Shown here in pieces: positions 14,270-23,117 of a stretch of DNA of 32,769 bases. Under the pieces are notes generated by a model. That model made no database searches. It saw only the letters and a program-made list of their open reading frames with translations, and had not been told where the DNA came from. The translations under genes and the position numbers were made by a program. This stretch comes from Actinomycetota bacterium (GTDB lineage Bacteria; Actinomycetota; Acidimicrobiia; Acidimicrobiales; AC-14), in contig VAWU01000071.1 in NCBI GenBank assembly GCA_005888325.1, forward strand, positions 1 to 32,769, in the 5' to 3' direction. Numbering within the stretch: position 1 is the first letter of the stretch; every line of letters starts with the position of its first letter.

Positions 14270-17200
14270 ATGGACCCCCACCCCACTGAACCGCCGGGCG
14301 CGCCTCCGGTCGTGGCGGTCGTCGTGGTCACCGATCCGGGGCCGTGGCTCGAGGAGGTCCTGGCCTGCCTCGGTCGGCAGGACTACCCCAGCGTCTCGGT
14401 GCTCGTGATCGACGCGGCCAGCGCGACCGATCCCACGCCCCGCGTGGCCGCGGCGCTGCCGGGTGCCTACGTGCGCCGGCTCGCCGAGGACCCGGGCTTT
14501 CCCGCCGCCGCCAACGAGGTGCTCAGCGCGGTCGAGGGCGCCGCCTACTTCGCCGTCCTGCACGGCGACGTGGCGCCGGACCCCGATGCCCTGCGCCTGC
14601 TCGTCGAAGAGGCCCTCCGGTCGAACGCCGGGATCGTCGGCCCGAAGCTCGTCGAGTGGGACGCGCCCGAGCGCCTCCTCGCGGTGGGGCTCAACGTGGA
14701 CAAGACGGGCGCGGTCGCGCCGATCGTCGAGCGGGGCGAGCTCGACCAGGAGCAGCACGACGCCGTGCGCGACGTCTTCGCGGTTCCCACCGCGTGTCTG
14801 CTCGTCCGCAGCGACCTGTTCGACGCCCTCGACGGCTTCGACACCGAGATGCGAGAGCAGGGCGACGACGTCGACCTCTGCTGGCGGGCCCAGATCGTGG
14901 GCGCGCGCGTCCTGGTGGCACCGGCCGCGCGGGTGCGTCACCTCGAGGTCGAGGGGCCCCGCTACGGCGGGCTCGTCACCGAGGGCCGTCGAGCGGCGGC
15001 GCACCATCGGCTGCGCGCCACGCTGAAGAACTACAGCCGGTTCCACCTCGTGCGCGTGTTGCCGCAGGCGATGTTCGTCACGGTCGTGCAGGTGCTGCTG
15101 GCCGCCGCGCGCGGCCGCATGGCCGACGCGCGCGGGCTCGCATCGGCATGGCCTGCGAACATCCGCGCCCTGCCCCGGCTGCGACCGCTGCGCAAGGCCG
15201 CGCAGCGTCTCCGCACCGTGCCCGACGCGGAGGTGCGTCGCCTGCAGACGGGGGGCAGCGCCGAGCTGCGCGCCGAGATCCGGGTGCGCGTCGGTGGGCG
15301 TGAAGGCGTCCGCGCCCTCACCGAGGCGGGGCGCAGCCTGGCCGGCTCGCTGCGCAACGGCCCGGCGCGCGCGGCTGCCGGCCTGCTCGGTGTCCTCATC
15401 CTCGCCGTCGTCGTCGGGGACCGCCACGTGGCCGGCCGCGAGGTGCCCGCGGTCGGACAGCTGGCGGCGTTCCCCGGGAGCCCCGTCACGTTCTTCCGCC
15501 ACTTCCTCACCGGGTGGCGGCCCGCCGGTCTGGGCGTCGAGGCCCCGGCCCCGCCGGCGTTCGCGCTCCTGGGCGGCGCCGGGTTCCTCGTGCTCGGACA
15601 CATGAGCCTGCTCCGCACGCTGCTCGTGCTCGGCGCGTGGCCGGTGGGTGCGATCGGGGCGTTTCGCCTCACCCGCGATCTCGGCGCGGCCCGCGCCCGC
15701 GTCGTCGCGGTGATCGTGTACCTGAGCGTGCCCGTGCCCTACAACGCGCTGGCCCGGGGGCGGATGCCCGGTCTCGTCGCGTACGCCGCCGCGCCTTGGC
15801 TGCTCTCCCACCTCGCGCGGCTGACGGGCGCGGACCCGCTCGACGACGGTGACCCGGCAGGCGGGAGTCGCTTCCGCCTGCGGAAGGTCGTGGCCCTGGG
15901 ACTGGTGCTCGCGCTCTCGGCCGCGTTCGCGCCCGCTCTCGCCGTCGCCGTCCTCGTGGCGTCCGTCGGCCTCACCGCAGGGTCGCTGCTGGTCGGCGGC
16001 CCTGCGCCGTTCCGCGCGGCCATCGCGGGCACCGCCGGTGTCGCGGTCGCCGCCGCCCTCCTGTTCCCGTGGACGCTCGACGTCGCCGGCTGGGGCGACC
16101 GCTGGTCGGCGCTCGGGGGCGTGCCCACCGCGCTCGACGGGTCGCTCGGGCTGGGCGCGTACCTCCGGTTCCAGACCGGTCCTCTCGGCGCCGCCCCCCT
16201 CGGCTGGGCGTTCCTGGTGGCCGCCGCGCTCCCGCTCGTGATCGGGCGCAGCTGGCGGCTCTGGTGGGCCACCCGGCTGTGGCTCGTGGCCCTGGCCTGC
16301 TTCGGGGTGGCGTGGGCGACCGGCCGCGGCTGGCTCCCCGGCGGGTTCCAGACGCCCGAGGTCCTCCTCGCGCCCGCGGCGGCGGCGCTGGCCGCGTCGG
16401 CGGCCCTCGGCGTGGTCGCGTTCGACATCGACCTGCGCCGCTTCCGCTTCGGGTGGCGCCAGGTCGCGTCGGTCGGCGCCGCGGGAGCGGTCATCGCGGG
16501 CGCGCTCCCCGTGCTGGGCGCTGCAGGCGACGGCCGGTGGCACATGCCCTCCGCGGGCGTGTCCCAGGCGCTCGACTGGACGCGAGCCAAGCAACGGGCG
16601 GGCACGTTCCGGATCCTCTGGGTGGGCGACGCCGCCGCGCTCCCGCTCGACGGCTGGGACCTCGGCGACGGCCTCGCCTATGCGACGTCGCGCGACGGCC
16701 CGCCCGAGGCGACCGACCTGTGGCCGGGGCCGGAGACACGCGCCGACAGGCTCATCCCCGATGCGATCGGCGCGGCGCGCCGCGGCGACACCACCCAGCT
16801 CGGTCACCTGCTGGCGCCGATGGCCGTGCGTTACCTGGTCGTGACGGGCCGGCTCGCTCCCGGGCGCATCCGGGCGCCGCGCACGCCGGTGCCCACCGTC
16901 GTCTCGCAAGCGTTCGCGGCCCAGGTCGACTTCAAGCTGGTGCCGTCCGACCCGTCGGTGGTCGTCTACGAGAACACCGCGTGGGGCGCGGGACGCGCCG
17001 TCCTCGACCGGGGCGTGAGCCTGCGCCCGACGTCGCGCGGCGCCGACCTCAGCGGCAGCCGTCCCGTGCTGCGGCAGGAGCGCTCTCCCGCGCGGTTCCG
17101 GGGGCGGGTTCCGGGGGACGCGACCGTCTTCCTGTCCGACAATGCGGACGGGTGGAAGCTGTCGGTCTCGGGCAAGGGCACCCGGCGCGGCACCGCGTTC

Positions 17201-17353
17201 GGGTGGGCCCGGTCGTTCCGGGTCAACCGGGGCGGGCAGGCCACGCTGCACTTCTCGACCTCGCCGCTCCGCTACGGCGCGCTCGCGCTCGAGCTCGCGC
17301 TCTGGGCCGTGGCCGTGGGGTACGTGCGCCGGAGCCGGCGACGGCCCGCGTGA
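14270..17353 (+). CDS. Large GT2 glycosyltransferase fused to a polytopic membrane domain (AftD-like character)
   Basis: The protein has 1027 residues from the ATG at 14270. Residues 10-270 form a GT-A glycosyltransferase of family 2 (VVAVVVVTDPGPWLEEVLACL, LVIDAASATDP, LHGDVAPDPDAL at 97-108, REQGDDVDLCWRAQ). About 110 basic linker residues follow, then some 10-12 membrane helices (380-760) and an extracytoplasmic C-terminal domain closed by a final helix. The membrane part (PVPYNALARGRMPGLVAYAAAPWLL) and late block (RYLVVTGRLAPG, VVVYENTAW) resemble AftD and YfhO-type GT-C proteins. It may build and then transfer a sugar across the membrane. It is coupled by a 4-bp GTGA overlap to the DUF5719 gene, a pairing found in other actinobacteria near manB. 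The frame is open back to 14180, but that stretch is the promoter region. Confidence 0.78.
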   Translation: MDPHPTEPPGAPPVVAVVVVTDPGPWLEEVLACLGRQDYPSVSVLVIDAASATDPTPRVAAALPGAYVRRLAEDPGFPAAANEVLSAVEGAAYFAVLHGDVAPDPDALRLLVEEALRSNAGIVGPKLVEWDAPERLLAVGLNVDKTGAVAPIVERGELDQEQHDAVRDVFAVPTACLLVRSDLFDALDGFDTEMREQGDDVDLCWRAQIVGARVLVAPAARVRHLEVEGPRYGGLVTEGRRAAAHHRLRATLKNYSRFHLVRVLPQAMFVTVVQVLLAAARGRMADARGLASAWPANIRALPRLRPLRKAAQRLRTVPDAEVRRLQTGGSAELRAEIRVRVGGREGVRALTEAGRSLAGSLRNGPARAAAGLLGVLILAVVVGDRHVAGREVPAVGQLAAFPGSPVTFFRHFLTGWRPAGLGVEAPAPPAFALLGGAGFLVLGHMSLLRTLLVLGAWPVGAIGAFRLTRDLGAARARVVAVIVYLSVPVPYNALARGRMPGLVAYAAAPWLLSHLARLTGADPLDDGDPAGGSRFRLRKVVALGLVLALSAAFAPALAVAVLVASVGLTAGSLLVGGPAPFRAAIAGTAGVAVAAALLFPWTLDVAGWGDRWSALGGVPTALDGSLGLGAYLRFQTGPLGAAPLGWAFLVAAALPLVIGRSWRLWWATRLWLVALACFGVAWATGRGWLPGGFQTPEVLLAPAAAALAASAALGVVAFDIDLRRFRFGWRQVASVGAAGAVIAGALPVLGAAGDGRWHMPSAGVSQALDWTRAKQRAGTFRILWVGDAAALPLDGWDLGDGLAYATSRDGPPEATDLWPGPETRADRLIPDAIGAARRGDTTQLGHLLAPMAVRYLVVTGRLAPGRIRAPRTPVPTVVSQAFAAQVDFKLVPSDPSVVVYENTAWGAGRAVLDRGVSLRPTSRGADLSGSRPVLRQERSPARFRGRVPGDATVFLSDNADGWKLSVSGKGTRRGTAFGWARSFRVNRGGQATLHFSTSPLRYGALALELALWAVAVGYVRRSRRRPA

Positions 17354-18771
17354 GTCGCGGCCGGCTGCCGGTGCTCGTCGTCGTCGCCGGCCTCCTGCTG
17401 GCGGGCGGTCTCGCCGATCGCGCCGGCCGGCCCTCGACGACGCGCGCTGTCGCTCTCGCGGTGGGGTCGGGGGCCGCGCCCGCGTCGGCCACGTCGTCCA
17501 CGTGGTACTGCACCGGCGCCCACGCCCGGCCCGACGGCGACGCCGTCGGCACGGTCGTGCTCGTCAACGCGGGGAGAAGGGTGCTCCGTGGCCGCGTCAC
17601 CGTCGTCCCCGACAAGGGAAGCCGCCGTTCGGTGCCGGTCCGCGTGCCGGCCGCGGGCCGGGCGGGCGTCCGCCTCGCCGACGTGGTGACCGCCGACAAC
17701 GCGTCGGCCCTCGTCGAGATGGACGGCGGCCAGGTCGTGGCCGAGCTCGTCACCCGGGGCCCCAAGGGCGACAGCGCCACGCCGTGCGCGTCGTCCACGT
17801 CCGACACCTGGTACTTCGCGGACGGCGCCACCACGCGCGACGCAGCCGAGGTGCTGATGGTGTTCAACCCGTTCCCCGAGGATGCGCTCGTGGATCTCTC
17901 GTTCAGCACGGAGCAGGGTCGGGCGGTGCCGGAGGCGTTGGCCGGCCTGGTGGTGAAGGGGAGGGGGATGCTGGCGGTGTCCGTCGGCGACTACGTGCGC
18001 CGCCGCGCGGCCGTGTCGACCATCGTCACGTCACGCGTCGGGCGCCTGGTCGTGGCGCGCCTCCAGGTCTTCGACGGAACCGGCGACGTGCCGCGCACCG
18101 GCGTGTCGCTCGCGCTCGGCGCTCCCGACCCCCGCGCGGTGTGGTACTTCCCCGAGGGCTTCGCGGGCGACGGCACAACCGAGCGCGTCCATGTCTTCAA
18201 CCCGTCGGCGCGCGAAGCGCGCATCGAGATCGAGGTGCTGCTCGACCAGGGCGAGGCCGATCCCGTCGGTCTCACCGTGCCCGCCGTCTCGCGCGTGACG
18301 TTCACCGTCAACGAAGAGCCGCGCGTCCCACCCAACGTCGGGCACGCCATCGTGGTGCGCGCGACGAACGGCGTCGCGGTGGTGGCCGAGCGCACGGTCG
18401 AGGCCCTGCCGCCGTCGGCGCGGACGGGCCTGGCCATCACCCTGGGCGCCACCCGGGCGGCGTCGCGCTGGGCGTTCGCCGCCGGTGAGCCCGATGCCGC
18501 GGTCGAGGAATGGGTCACGGTGTTGAACCCCGGGGCCCGGGCGGTGACGGTGTCGGTCACCGCGCTGGACGGGGAAAAGCGCGTGCGCGTTCCGGGCCTG
18601 CAGCGACTGCGCGTGCCGGCGCGCGGGCGACTGCCGATTCGCCTCGCCGACCACATCGCGCGGCCCGTGCCCTCCGTCGTCGTCCAGGCGACCGGGCCGG
18701 TGGTCGTGGAGCGCGACCTGTACCGCGCATCGGCCCCCGGCCGCGCCATGGCGATGGGCACACCGCTCTAA
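17350..18771 (+). CDS. Secreted DUF5719-family protein
   Basis: The 473-residue protein starts with GTG at 17350, overlapping the preceding stop. An N-terminal hydrophobic segment (RLPVLVVVAGLLLAGGLADRA, split as positive end then core, residues 4-24) is a signal peptide or anchor. The mature part contains repeated beta-sandwich-like units, each opening with an aromatic phrase and followed by a line about 'FNP' or 'LNP': STWYC, DTWYFADGAT...VFNPFPEDA, AVWYFPEGF...VFNPSAREA, RWAFAAGE...VLNPGARA. Those repeats are typical of DUF5719. Function is unknown; translational coupling to the GT2/membrane fusion suggests it assists that enzyme or binds its product outside the membrane. The TAA stop overlaps the convergent MFS stop by 4 bp. 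Confidence 0.8.
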   Translation: MSRGRLPVLVVVAGLLLAGGLADRAGRPSTTRAVALAVGSGAAPASATSSTWYCTGAHARPDGDAVGTVVLVNAGRRVLRGRVTVVPDKGSRRSVPVRVPAAGRAGVRLADVVTADNASALVEMDGGQVVAELVTRGPKGDSATPCASSTSDTWYFADGATTRDAAEVLMVFNPFPEDALVDLSFSTEQGRAVPEALAGLVVKGRGMLAVSVGDYVRRRAAVSTIVTSRVGRLVVARLQVFDGTGDVPRTGVSLALGAPDPRAVWYFPEGFAGDGTTERVHVFNPSAREARIEIEVLLDQGEADPVGLTVPAVSRVTFTVNEEPRVPPNVGHAIVVRATNGVAVVAERTVEALPPSARTGLAITLGATRAASRWAFAAGEPDAAVEEWVTVLNPGARAVTVSVTALDGEKRVRVPGLQRLRVPARGRLPIRLADHIARPVPSVVVQATGPVVVERDLYRASAPGRAMAMGTPL

Positions 18772-20141
18772 GCCGGCCCCGGGTCCGCCTCCTTGTGCGT
18801 CTCCTTGTCGGCCTCCATGGCGGCGAGGATGGCGGCGAAGATCTTGGCCGCGTCGTCCTCGAGGTGGTCGCGCGCCCGCAGGAACACGAGGCCGCCGATG
18901 AACACCGGCGGGCTGACGAGTAGCAGCGCGGTGCGGAAGTTGCCGTCGAATGCGCCGGCGATGGCGAACACCACCACCGAGGCGATGGCCTGGCCGAACA
19001 CCACCGAGACGAGGTTGAACGCGCCGAAGCCCGCGCCTCGGAGGTTCGCGGGGATGGCGTCGGAGAGGCCGGCACGCAGCGACGGCACCGCGAGGGTGAT
19101 GATGAACGTCCCCGCCACCTCGAGCAGGAACGTCGGTGCGAGAGGCATCCGCAGGTACGACAGCACGAACACGGTCTGTCCGACGAGCACGCAGTACGCG
19201 GGAATCGCCATGCGCGCGCCGCGGATGCGCGTCATGGCGCGGTCTGCGACGCGTCCGCCGAGCAGCACGCCGGGGATACCGCCGAGGATGATCAACGCGC
19301 CGACGAAGAGCTCGGCGTGGCCCTGCTCGACGTGGAGGCTGCGCTCGTAGAATTGAGGGAGCGCGGCCGCGACGGCGGTCACGGTGAAGAGCAGCGACGA
19401 CACCCCGACCAGCGCGTAGCGCATGGTGGGGATGGCAAGGATCACCTTGAGGTCGTCTCGCAGTCCGCGGTTCATGTTGCGGACGAACGCCCGAAACCCC
19501 TCGTCGAACAACGCGTGGTGCTCGACCTCGCCGGCCCGATCGACGTCCTCGACGCCGAGGTGCACGCGGTCGCTGTGACCGCGCCGCGGCTCCTCCAGGC
19601 GGTACACCGCGAGCGCGATGAGCACGCCGGGCGTCCCCACGACGAGGAAGGCGGCCCGCCAGCCGAACGCCTCGCCCACCAGGCCCCCGAGCCCGATGCC
19701 GAGCCCGAAGCCGACGAACACCAGGCACTGCTGGATGGAGAAGGCGCGCCCCCGCTCCTCGTGCGGGTAGTAGTCGGCGAGCAGGCTGCCGGCGGACGGC
19801 TCGGTGATCGCCTGCCCGAAGCCGAGCGCGGAGCGCACGGCGAGTAGCACCGGGTAGTTCCAGGCCGCCGCGGTCAGGGCAGTGATGGCCGACCAGGCCA
19901 CGACCGTGTGCCCGACGGTGCGCGTGCGGTTCCAGCGGTCGGCGAGGTAGCCGGCGGGCACGCTCACCAACCCGTTCACCGCGATGAACGAGGACAGCAG
20001 GATGCCGAGCTGCAGGTCGCTCAGGTGGAAGTGGTCCTTCAGCGGTGTCGCCACGCCCCGCACGATGTTCTGATCGACCTGGTCGATCATGATCACCAGA
20101 CCGAGCACCCACATCGGCCACGACGAGCGCCGGACTGTCAC
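18768..20141 (-). CDS. Major facilitator superfamily transporter, Spinster-like
   Basis: About 457 residues from the GTG at 20141. Twelve hydrophobic segments, the first loop motif GYLADRWNRTRTVG between helices 2 and 3 (MFS signature GxLaDrxgrrr), and the second-half equivalent GGRVADRAMTRIRG mark a major facilitator. The first helix (WVLGLVIMIDQVDQNIVRG) and GSLLADYYPHEERGRAFSI are reminiscent of Spinster-like transporters of lipids or organic anions. The substrate is unknown. The frame extends to an ATG at 20216, but the first ~25 residues of that version are encoded by a dispersed repeat and a partial second copy of it. A GTG at 20162 and an ATG at 20114 are the other candidates. The C-terminus is a hydrophilic acidic tail. 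Confidence 0.82.
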   Translation of the reverse strand: MTVRRSSWPMWVLGLVIMIDQVDQNIVRGVATPLKDHFHLSDLQLGILLSSFIAVNGLVSVPAGYLADRWNRTRTVGHTVVAWSAITALTAAAWNYPVLLAVRSALGFGQAITEPSAGSLLADYYPHEERGRAFSIQQCLVFVGFGLGIGLGGLVGEAFGWRAAFLVVGTPGVLIALAVYRLEEPRRGHSDRVHLGVEDVDRAGEVEHHALFDEGFRAFVRNMNRGLRDDLKVILAIPTMRYALVGVSSLLFTVTAVAAALPQFYERSLHVEQGHAELFVGALIILGGIPGVLLGGRVADRAMTRIRGARMAIPAYCVLVGQTVFVLSYLRMPLAPTFLLEVAGTFIITLAVPSLRAGLSDAIPANLRGAGFGAFNLVSVVFGQAIASVVVFAIAGAFDGNFRTALLLVSPPVFIGGLVFLRARDHLEDDAAKIFAAILAAMEADKETHKEADPGPA

Positions 20142-20203
20142 ACGGGAGCTGCGGTCTGTCACATGGGAGCTGCGGTCCTCCGCTTCGCTTCGGTCCTCGC
20201 TCA
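20135..20203 (-). repeat. Dispersed ~48-bp repeat, copy 2, plus a 21-bp partial duplicate (upstream of the MFS gene)
   Basis: On the minus strand the full element (20203 to 20156) runs from TGAGCGAGGACCGAAGCG to GCAGCTCCCATGTGACAG. It is followed directly by a second copy of its last 21 bp (20155 to 20135), with CGTGTG in place of CATGTG. Relative to the downstream gene it has the same orientation as copies 1 and 3. Read through in frame it encodes SEDRSEAEDRSSHV, the same peptide that copy 1 adds to DprE2. Confidence 0.82.
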
Positions 20204-20230
20204 CCCGGCCATGCATAGTTGAGGGCGCCC

Positions 20231-20674
20231 ATGGAGCGCCTCCTCATCGTCGCCGCGATCGTCGTGCTCGCCGCAGGCGTGGCCGCCGTCGTCCGGCGCA
20301 GGCGGCCCGAGCCGCCGACGCAGGGGCGTTGGCCCGTTCCCACCCAGCTCGACCGCGTCGACTTCGAGCGGCCCGACGCGCCGTGGCTGGTGGTGGTGTT
20401 CTCCTCGACGACCTGCCTGTCGTGCACCGACGCGGTCGAGAAGGCCCGGGTGCTCGCGGCCGCGGAGGTCGTCGTGCAGGAGGTGGAGGTGGCCGCCCGT
20501 CCGGGCCTCCACCGTCGCTACGGCATCGAGGCGGTACCGGTGACCATCGTCGCCGATGGCGAGGGCGTGGTACGCGCCTCGTTCGTGGGCGCGCCGTCGG
20601 CCACCGACCTGTGGGCCGCGGTGGCCCAGCTGCGCGGCTCCACCGGCGGAGCTAGCGGGGGAGCTCCTGGGTGA
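20231..20674 (+). CDS. Membrane-anchored thioredoxin-like protein
   Basis: The protein has 147 residues from the ATG at 20231, which has GAGGG 5 nt upstream; a TTG at 20219 is the longer alternative. Residues 3-21 form one hydrophobic anchor followed by RRRRPEPP, so the thioredoxin fold probably faces outward or lies at the inner face. The active site is Cys62-Leu-Ser-Cys65 in FSSTTCLSCTDAVEKA, and the cis-proline loop is GIEAVPVTIVADG. It probably carries out dithiol/disulfide exchange; the CLSC pair is unlike the CGPC of cytoplasmic thioredoxins. The partner is unknown. Its last 23 bp overlap the end of the convergent ftsH gene. Confidence 0.75.
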   Translation: MERLLIVAAIVVLAAGVAAVVRRRRPEPPTQGRWPVPTQLDRVDFERPDAPWLVVVFSSTTCLSCTDAVEKARVLAAAEVVVQEVEVAARPGLHRRYGIEAVPVTIVADGEGVVRASFVGAPSATDLWAAVAQLRGSTGGASGGAPG

Positions 20675-22694
20675 CCTCGGCCGGTGCGGCGTGGCCGTTG
20701 CCGATGTCGTCGGTCGCGGCGGCGGGCTCCGGGAACGCCTCGCGATCGGGGGAGCCGGGGCGGTCGTCGGTGGGCGCGAAGTGGGGGACGGCCTTGTCAC
20801 TGTCGTCGCCGTGGACGGCGCGCCCGAACGCGGCGTCGACCAGCCTCCCCACCTCGGCGCCGTCGATGGTCTCCTTCTCGAGCAGCGCCGCGGCCACCGC
20901 GTCGAGGCCCTTGCGATGTCGCAACAGCTCCTCGGTGGCGCGCTCCTCCTGCTCGCGCAGGATGCGCTCGACCTCCTCGTCGATCACGCGCGACGTCTCT
21001 TCGCTGTAGTCGCGCGTGTGCATGAGGTCCTCACCCAGGAAGACCATGCCCTGCGAGCCCCAGGCCATCGGACCGATGCGGTCGCTCATGCCGAACTCGC
21101 GCACCATGCGCTTGGCCATCTCGGTGCTGCCCTGCAGGTCGTTGCTCGCGCCGGTGGTGAGCGTGCCGAACACGATCTGCTCCGCGCAGCGTCCGCCCAT
21201 GCGCACGCACAGCGTGTCCTTGATGTACTCGAGCGGATAGGTGTGGCGCTCCTCCATCGGCAGCTGCTGCGTCACGCCGAGGGCCATGCCCGTGGGCAGG
21301 ATCGTCACCTTGTGCACCGGGTCTGAGTTGGGCAGCACGTAGGCGAGCACGGCGTGGCCGCCCTCGTGGAAGGCGGTGAGCTCCTTCTCCTTCTCCGTCA
21401 ACGCGATCGACTCGCGGCGCTGGCCCATGATCACGCGGTCGCGCGCGGCCTCGAAGTCCTCCATTTCCACCATCTGCTTGCCCCCGCGCACGGCGTGCAG
21501 CGCGGCCTCGTTGACGAGGTTGGCCAGGTCGGCGCCACTCATGCCGGGCGTGCCGCGCGCGACCAGCCGGAGGTCGACGTCGGGCGCCATCTTCTTGTCC
21601 TTGCTGTGCACCTGGAGGATCGGCAGGCGCTCCTCGAGGTCGGGGAGGGGCACCACGATCTGGCGGTCGAAGCGACCGGGCCGCAGCAGCGCGGGGTCGA
21701 GGATGTCGGGCCGGTTGGTGGCCGCCATCATCACGATGCCCTCGGTGGTCTCGAAGCCGTCCATCTCCGAGAGCATCTGGTTGAGGGTCTGCTCGCGTTC
21801 GTCGTGCCCGCCACCGAGCCCGGCTCCGCGCTTGCGCCCGATGGAGTCGATCTCGTCGACGAAGATGATGCACGGCGCCTGCTTGCGCGCGGTCTGGAAG
21901 AGATCGCGCACCCGCGCCGCGCCGACGCCGACGAACATCTCCATGAAGTCGGAGCCGGTGATCGACATGAACGGCACGCCGGCCTCACCGGCGACGGCGC
22001 GTGCGATGAGCGTCTTGCCGGTGCCGGGCGGGCCGACGAGCAGCACGCCCTTCGGGATGCGCGCGCCGATCTCCTTGAACTTCCCCGGCTGCTTGAGGAA
22101 GTCGACCACCTCGGTGATCTCCTGCTTCACACCGGTGTAACCGGCGACGTCGGAGAACGTCGTCTTCGGCTTCTCGGTGTTGTACACCTTGGCCTTCGAC
22201 CGCCCGATCGACATGAGCCCGGCCATCTGCCCCGCCTGCCGCCGGCCCAGCCACCACCAGAAGCCGACGAGCAGGCCGATCGGCAGCAGCCACACCAGCA
22301 GGCCACCGAGGAAGTTGGTGGACGGCGACTTGAACTTGACCCCACCCGGCGGGACCTTGTCGCGCACGAGCTTGAGGTCGCCCTCGGGCAGGCCGTTCAC
22401 CGGAGCGGTGGTGCTGAAGGGCTTGCCCTCGATCGTCTTGCCGGTGATGCGCGAGGAGTCGTTCTGGACGACGATCTCCCTGACCTGCCCGGCCTGCACC
22501 TTCTGGATGAACTCGTTGTAGGCGATGTCGGACGATTTCCCCCCGCTGAACAGGGCGGACAGCACGATGGCGATGCCGATCACACCGAGCACGACCCAGA
22601 CGATCGAACGCGGCCAGCCCGACTGCTGCTCACCGGGCGGAGCGCCGGGGCGGTCGTTGCGTCCCGCGCGGGGGTCGCGCGCCTGGGGACTCAT
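20652..22694 (-). CDS. ftsH: ATP-dependent zinc metalloprotease FtsH
   Basis: This 680-residue membrane protease degrades misfolded and regulatory membrane proteins. From the chosen ATG: membrane helix 1 at about 30-48, a ~80-residue periplasmic domain, helix 2 at about 129-147, Walker A GPPGTGKT (221-228), Walker B IIFVDEID, the second region of homology [20 protein letters not shown], and the zinc site HEGGH (443-447) with the later LxGGRxAE-type [12 protein letters not shown]. The usual Ala of HEAGH is Gly, still fitting HExxH. TACCAT lies exactly 6 nt before ATG 22694, supporting that start over the in-frame GTG at 22715 and suggesting a leaderless mRNA. The Pro/Asp-rich C-terminal ~50 residues are variable tail. 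Confidence 0.96.
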   Translation of the reverse strand: MSPQARDPRAGRNDRPGAPPGEQQSGWPRSIVWVVLGVIGIAIVLSALFSGGKSSDIAYNEFIQKVQAGQVREIVVQNDSSRITGKTIEGKPFSTTAPVNGLPEGDLKLVRDKVPPGGVKFKSPSTNFLGGLLVWLLPIGLLVGFWWWLGRRQAGQMAGLMSIGRSKAKVYNTEKPKTTFSDVAGYTGVKQEITEVVDFLKQPGKFKEIGARIPKGVLLVGPPGTGKTLIARAVAGEAGVPFMSITGSDFMEMFVGVGAARVRDLFQTARKQAPCIIFVDEIDSIGRKRGAGLGGGHDEREQTLNQMLSEMDGFETTEGIVMMAATNRPDILDPALLRPGRFDRQIVVPLPDLEERLPILQVHSKDKKMAPDVDLRLVARGTPGMSGADLANLVNEAALHAVRGGKQMVEMEDFEAARDRVIMGQRRESIALTEKEKELTAFHEGGHAVLAYVLPNSDPVHKVTILPTGMALGVTQQLPMEERHTYPLEYIKDTLCVRMGGRCAEQIVFGTLTTGASNDLQGSTEMAKRMVREFGMSDRIGPMAWGSQGMVFLGEDLMHTRDYSEETSRVIDEEVERILREQEERATEELLRHRKGLDAVAAALLEKETIDGAEVGRLVDAAFGRAVHGDDSDKAVPHFAPTDDRPGSPDREAFPEPAAATDDIGNGHAAPAEVTQELPR

Positions 22695-22706
22695 GGGCCC
22701 ATGGTA
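22695..22706 (-). promoter_or_regulatory. Putative -10 box for a leaderless ftsH transcript
   Basis: TACCAT (22706-22701 on the minus strand) followed by GGGCCC and then the ATG at 22694. No ribosome binding site is present. The geometry equals that seen before cofD, DUF3499 and the CPBP gene. Confidence 0.45.
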
Positions 22707-22789
22707 ACGGCGCACGATGATCTATCGGCTCCCGTCGCCGGCCCGCGTCCTCCCCCAGGCTCATCCGCGCCACCGTCCGCGCCCGTCGT

Positions 22790-22795
22790 TACCGT
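22790..22795 (+). promoter_or_regulatory. Putative -10 box for a leaderless DUF3499 transcript
   Basis: TACCGT ends 6 nt before the ATG at 22802, with no Shine-Dalgarno sequence in between (CGGGCG). A -35 element is not obvious. Confidence 0.45.
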
Positions 22796-22801
22796 CGGGC
22801 G

Positions 22802-23077
22802 ATGTCCGCCCAACCCGCCCGCAGCTGTGACCGGCCTGTGTGCTCGGGCCCGGCGACGGCCTCGCTCACGTACGACTACGCGGGCCGCTGCGCCTGGCTC
22901 GACGACCTCGACGACGCGTACGACCCCCACGCCCACGACCTCTGCGCCGACCACGCCGACCGGCTCACGGTGCCGCGTGGCTGGGTCTGCGACGACCGCC
23001 GCTCCGCGGTGCGGCCGCTGTTCCACGTGCAGGTGGCAGGCCCGAGCGACCGTCGTCGCGCCGACGTCGCGGTCTGA
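22802..23077 (+). CDS. DUF3499-family small protein
   Basis: This 91-residue protein has the DUF3499 pattern: an N-terminal RSCDRPVC pair (Cys9, Cys14), PATASLTYDYAGRCAWL, HDLCADHADRLTVPRGW (Cys48, His51, PRGW at 58-61). The cysteines and histidine could bind a metal, but that is inference. The family is actinobacterial and of unknown function; in mycobacteria and Streptomyces it sits beside manB, whiB and a metallopeptidase gene. Here it is separated from manB by about 5 kb and lies divergent to ftsH across roughly 100 bp, with no whiB gene in the window. The last ~25 residues are basic and extend beyond the conserved core. Confidence 0.82.
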   Translation: MSAQPARSCDRPVCSGPATASLTYDYAGRCAWLDDLDDAYDPHAHDLCADHADRLTVPRGWVCDDRRSAVRPLFHVQVAGPSDRRRADVAV

Positions 23078-23105
23078 CCGCACCGGCTCCGTCCCGTCGA
23101 TTCCG

Positions 23106-23111
23106 TAGCCT
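23106..23111 (+). promoter_or_regulatory. Putative -10 box for a leaderless CPBP protease transcript
   Basis: TAGCCT followed by GGCGCG and the GTG at 23118: the same hexamer and same 6-nt spacing as at cofD. No ribosome binding site precedes the GTG. Confidence 0.45.
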
Positions 23112-23117
23112 GGCGCG

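Noticed and set aside
14198-17251. Open frame of more than 1000 codons on the minus strand opposite the GT2 fusion
   Set aside because: It is the GC-bias shadow of a real gene: composition is Arg/Glu/Gly/His-rich with no domains, whereas the plus frame has clear GT2 motifs and membrane helices.
21345-21365. HEGGH instead of HEAGH in FtsH as a possible loss of activity
   Set aside because: It still fits the HExxH zinc motif with the same Glu and both His; the Ala-to-Gly change is conservative.
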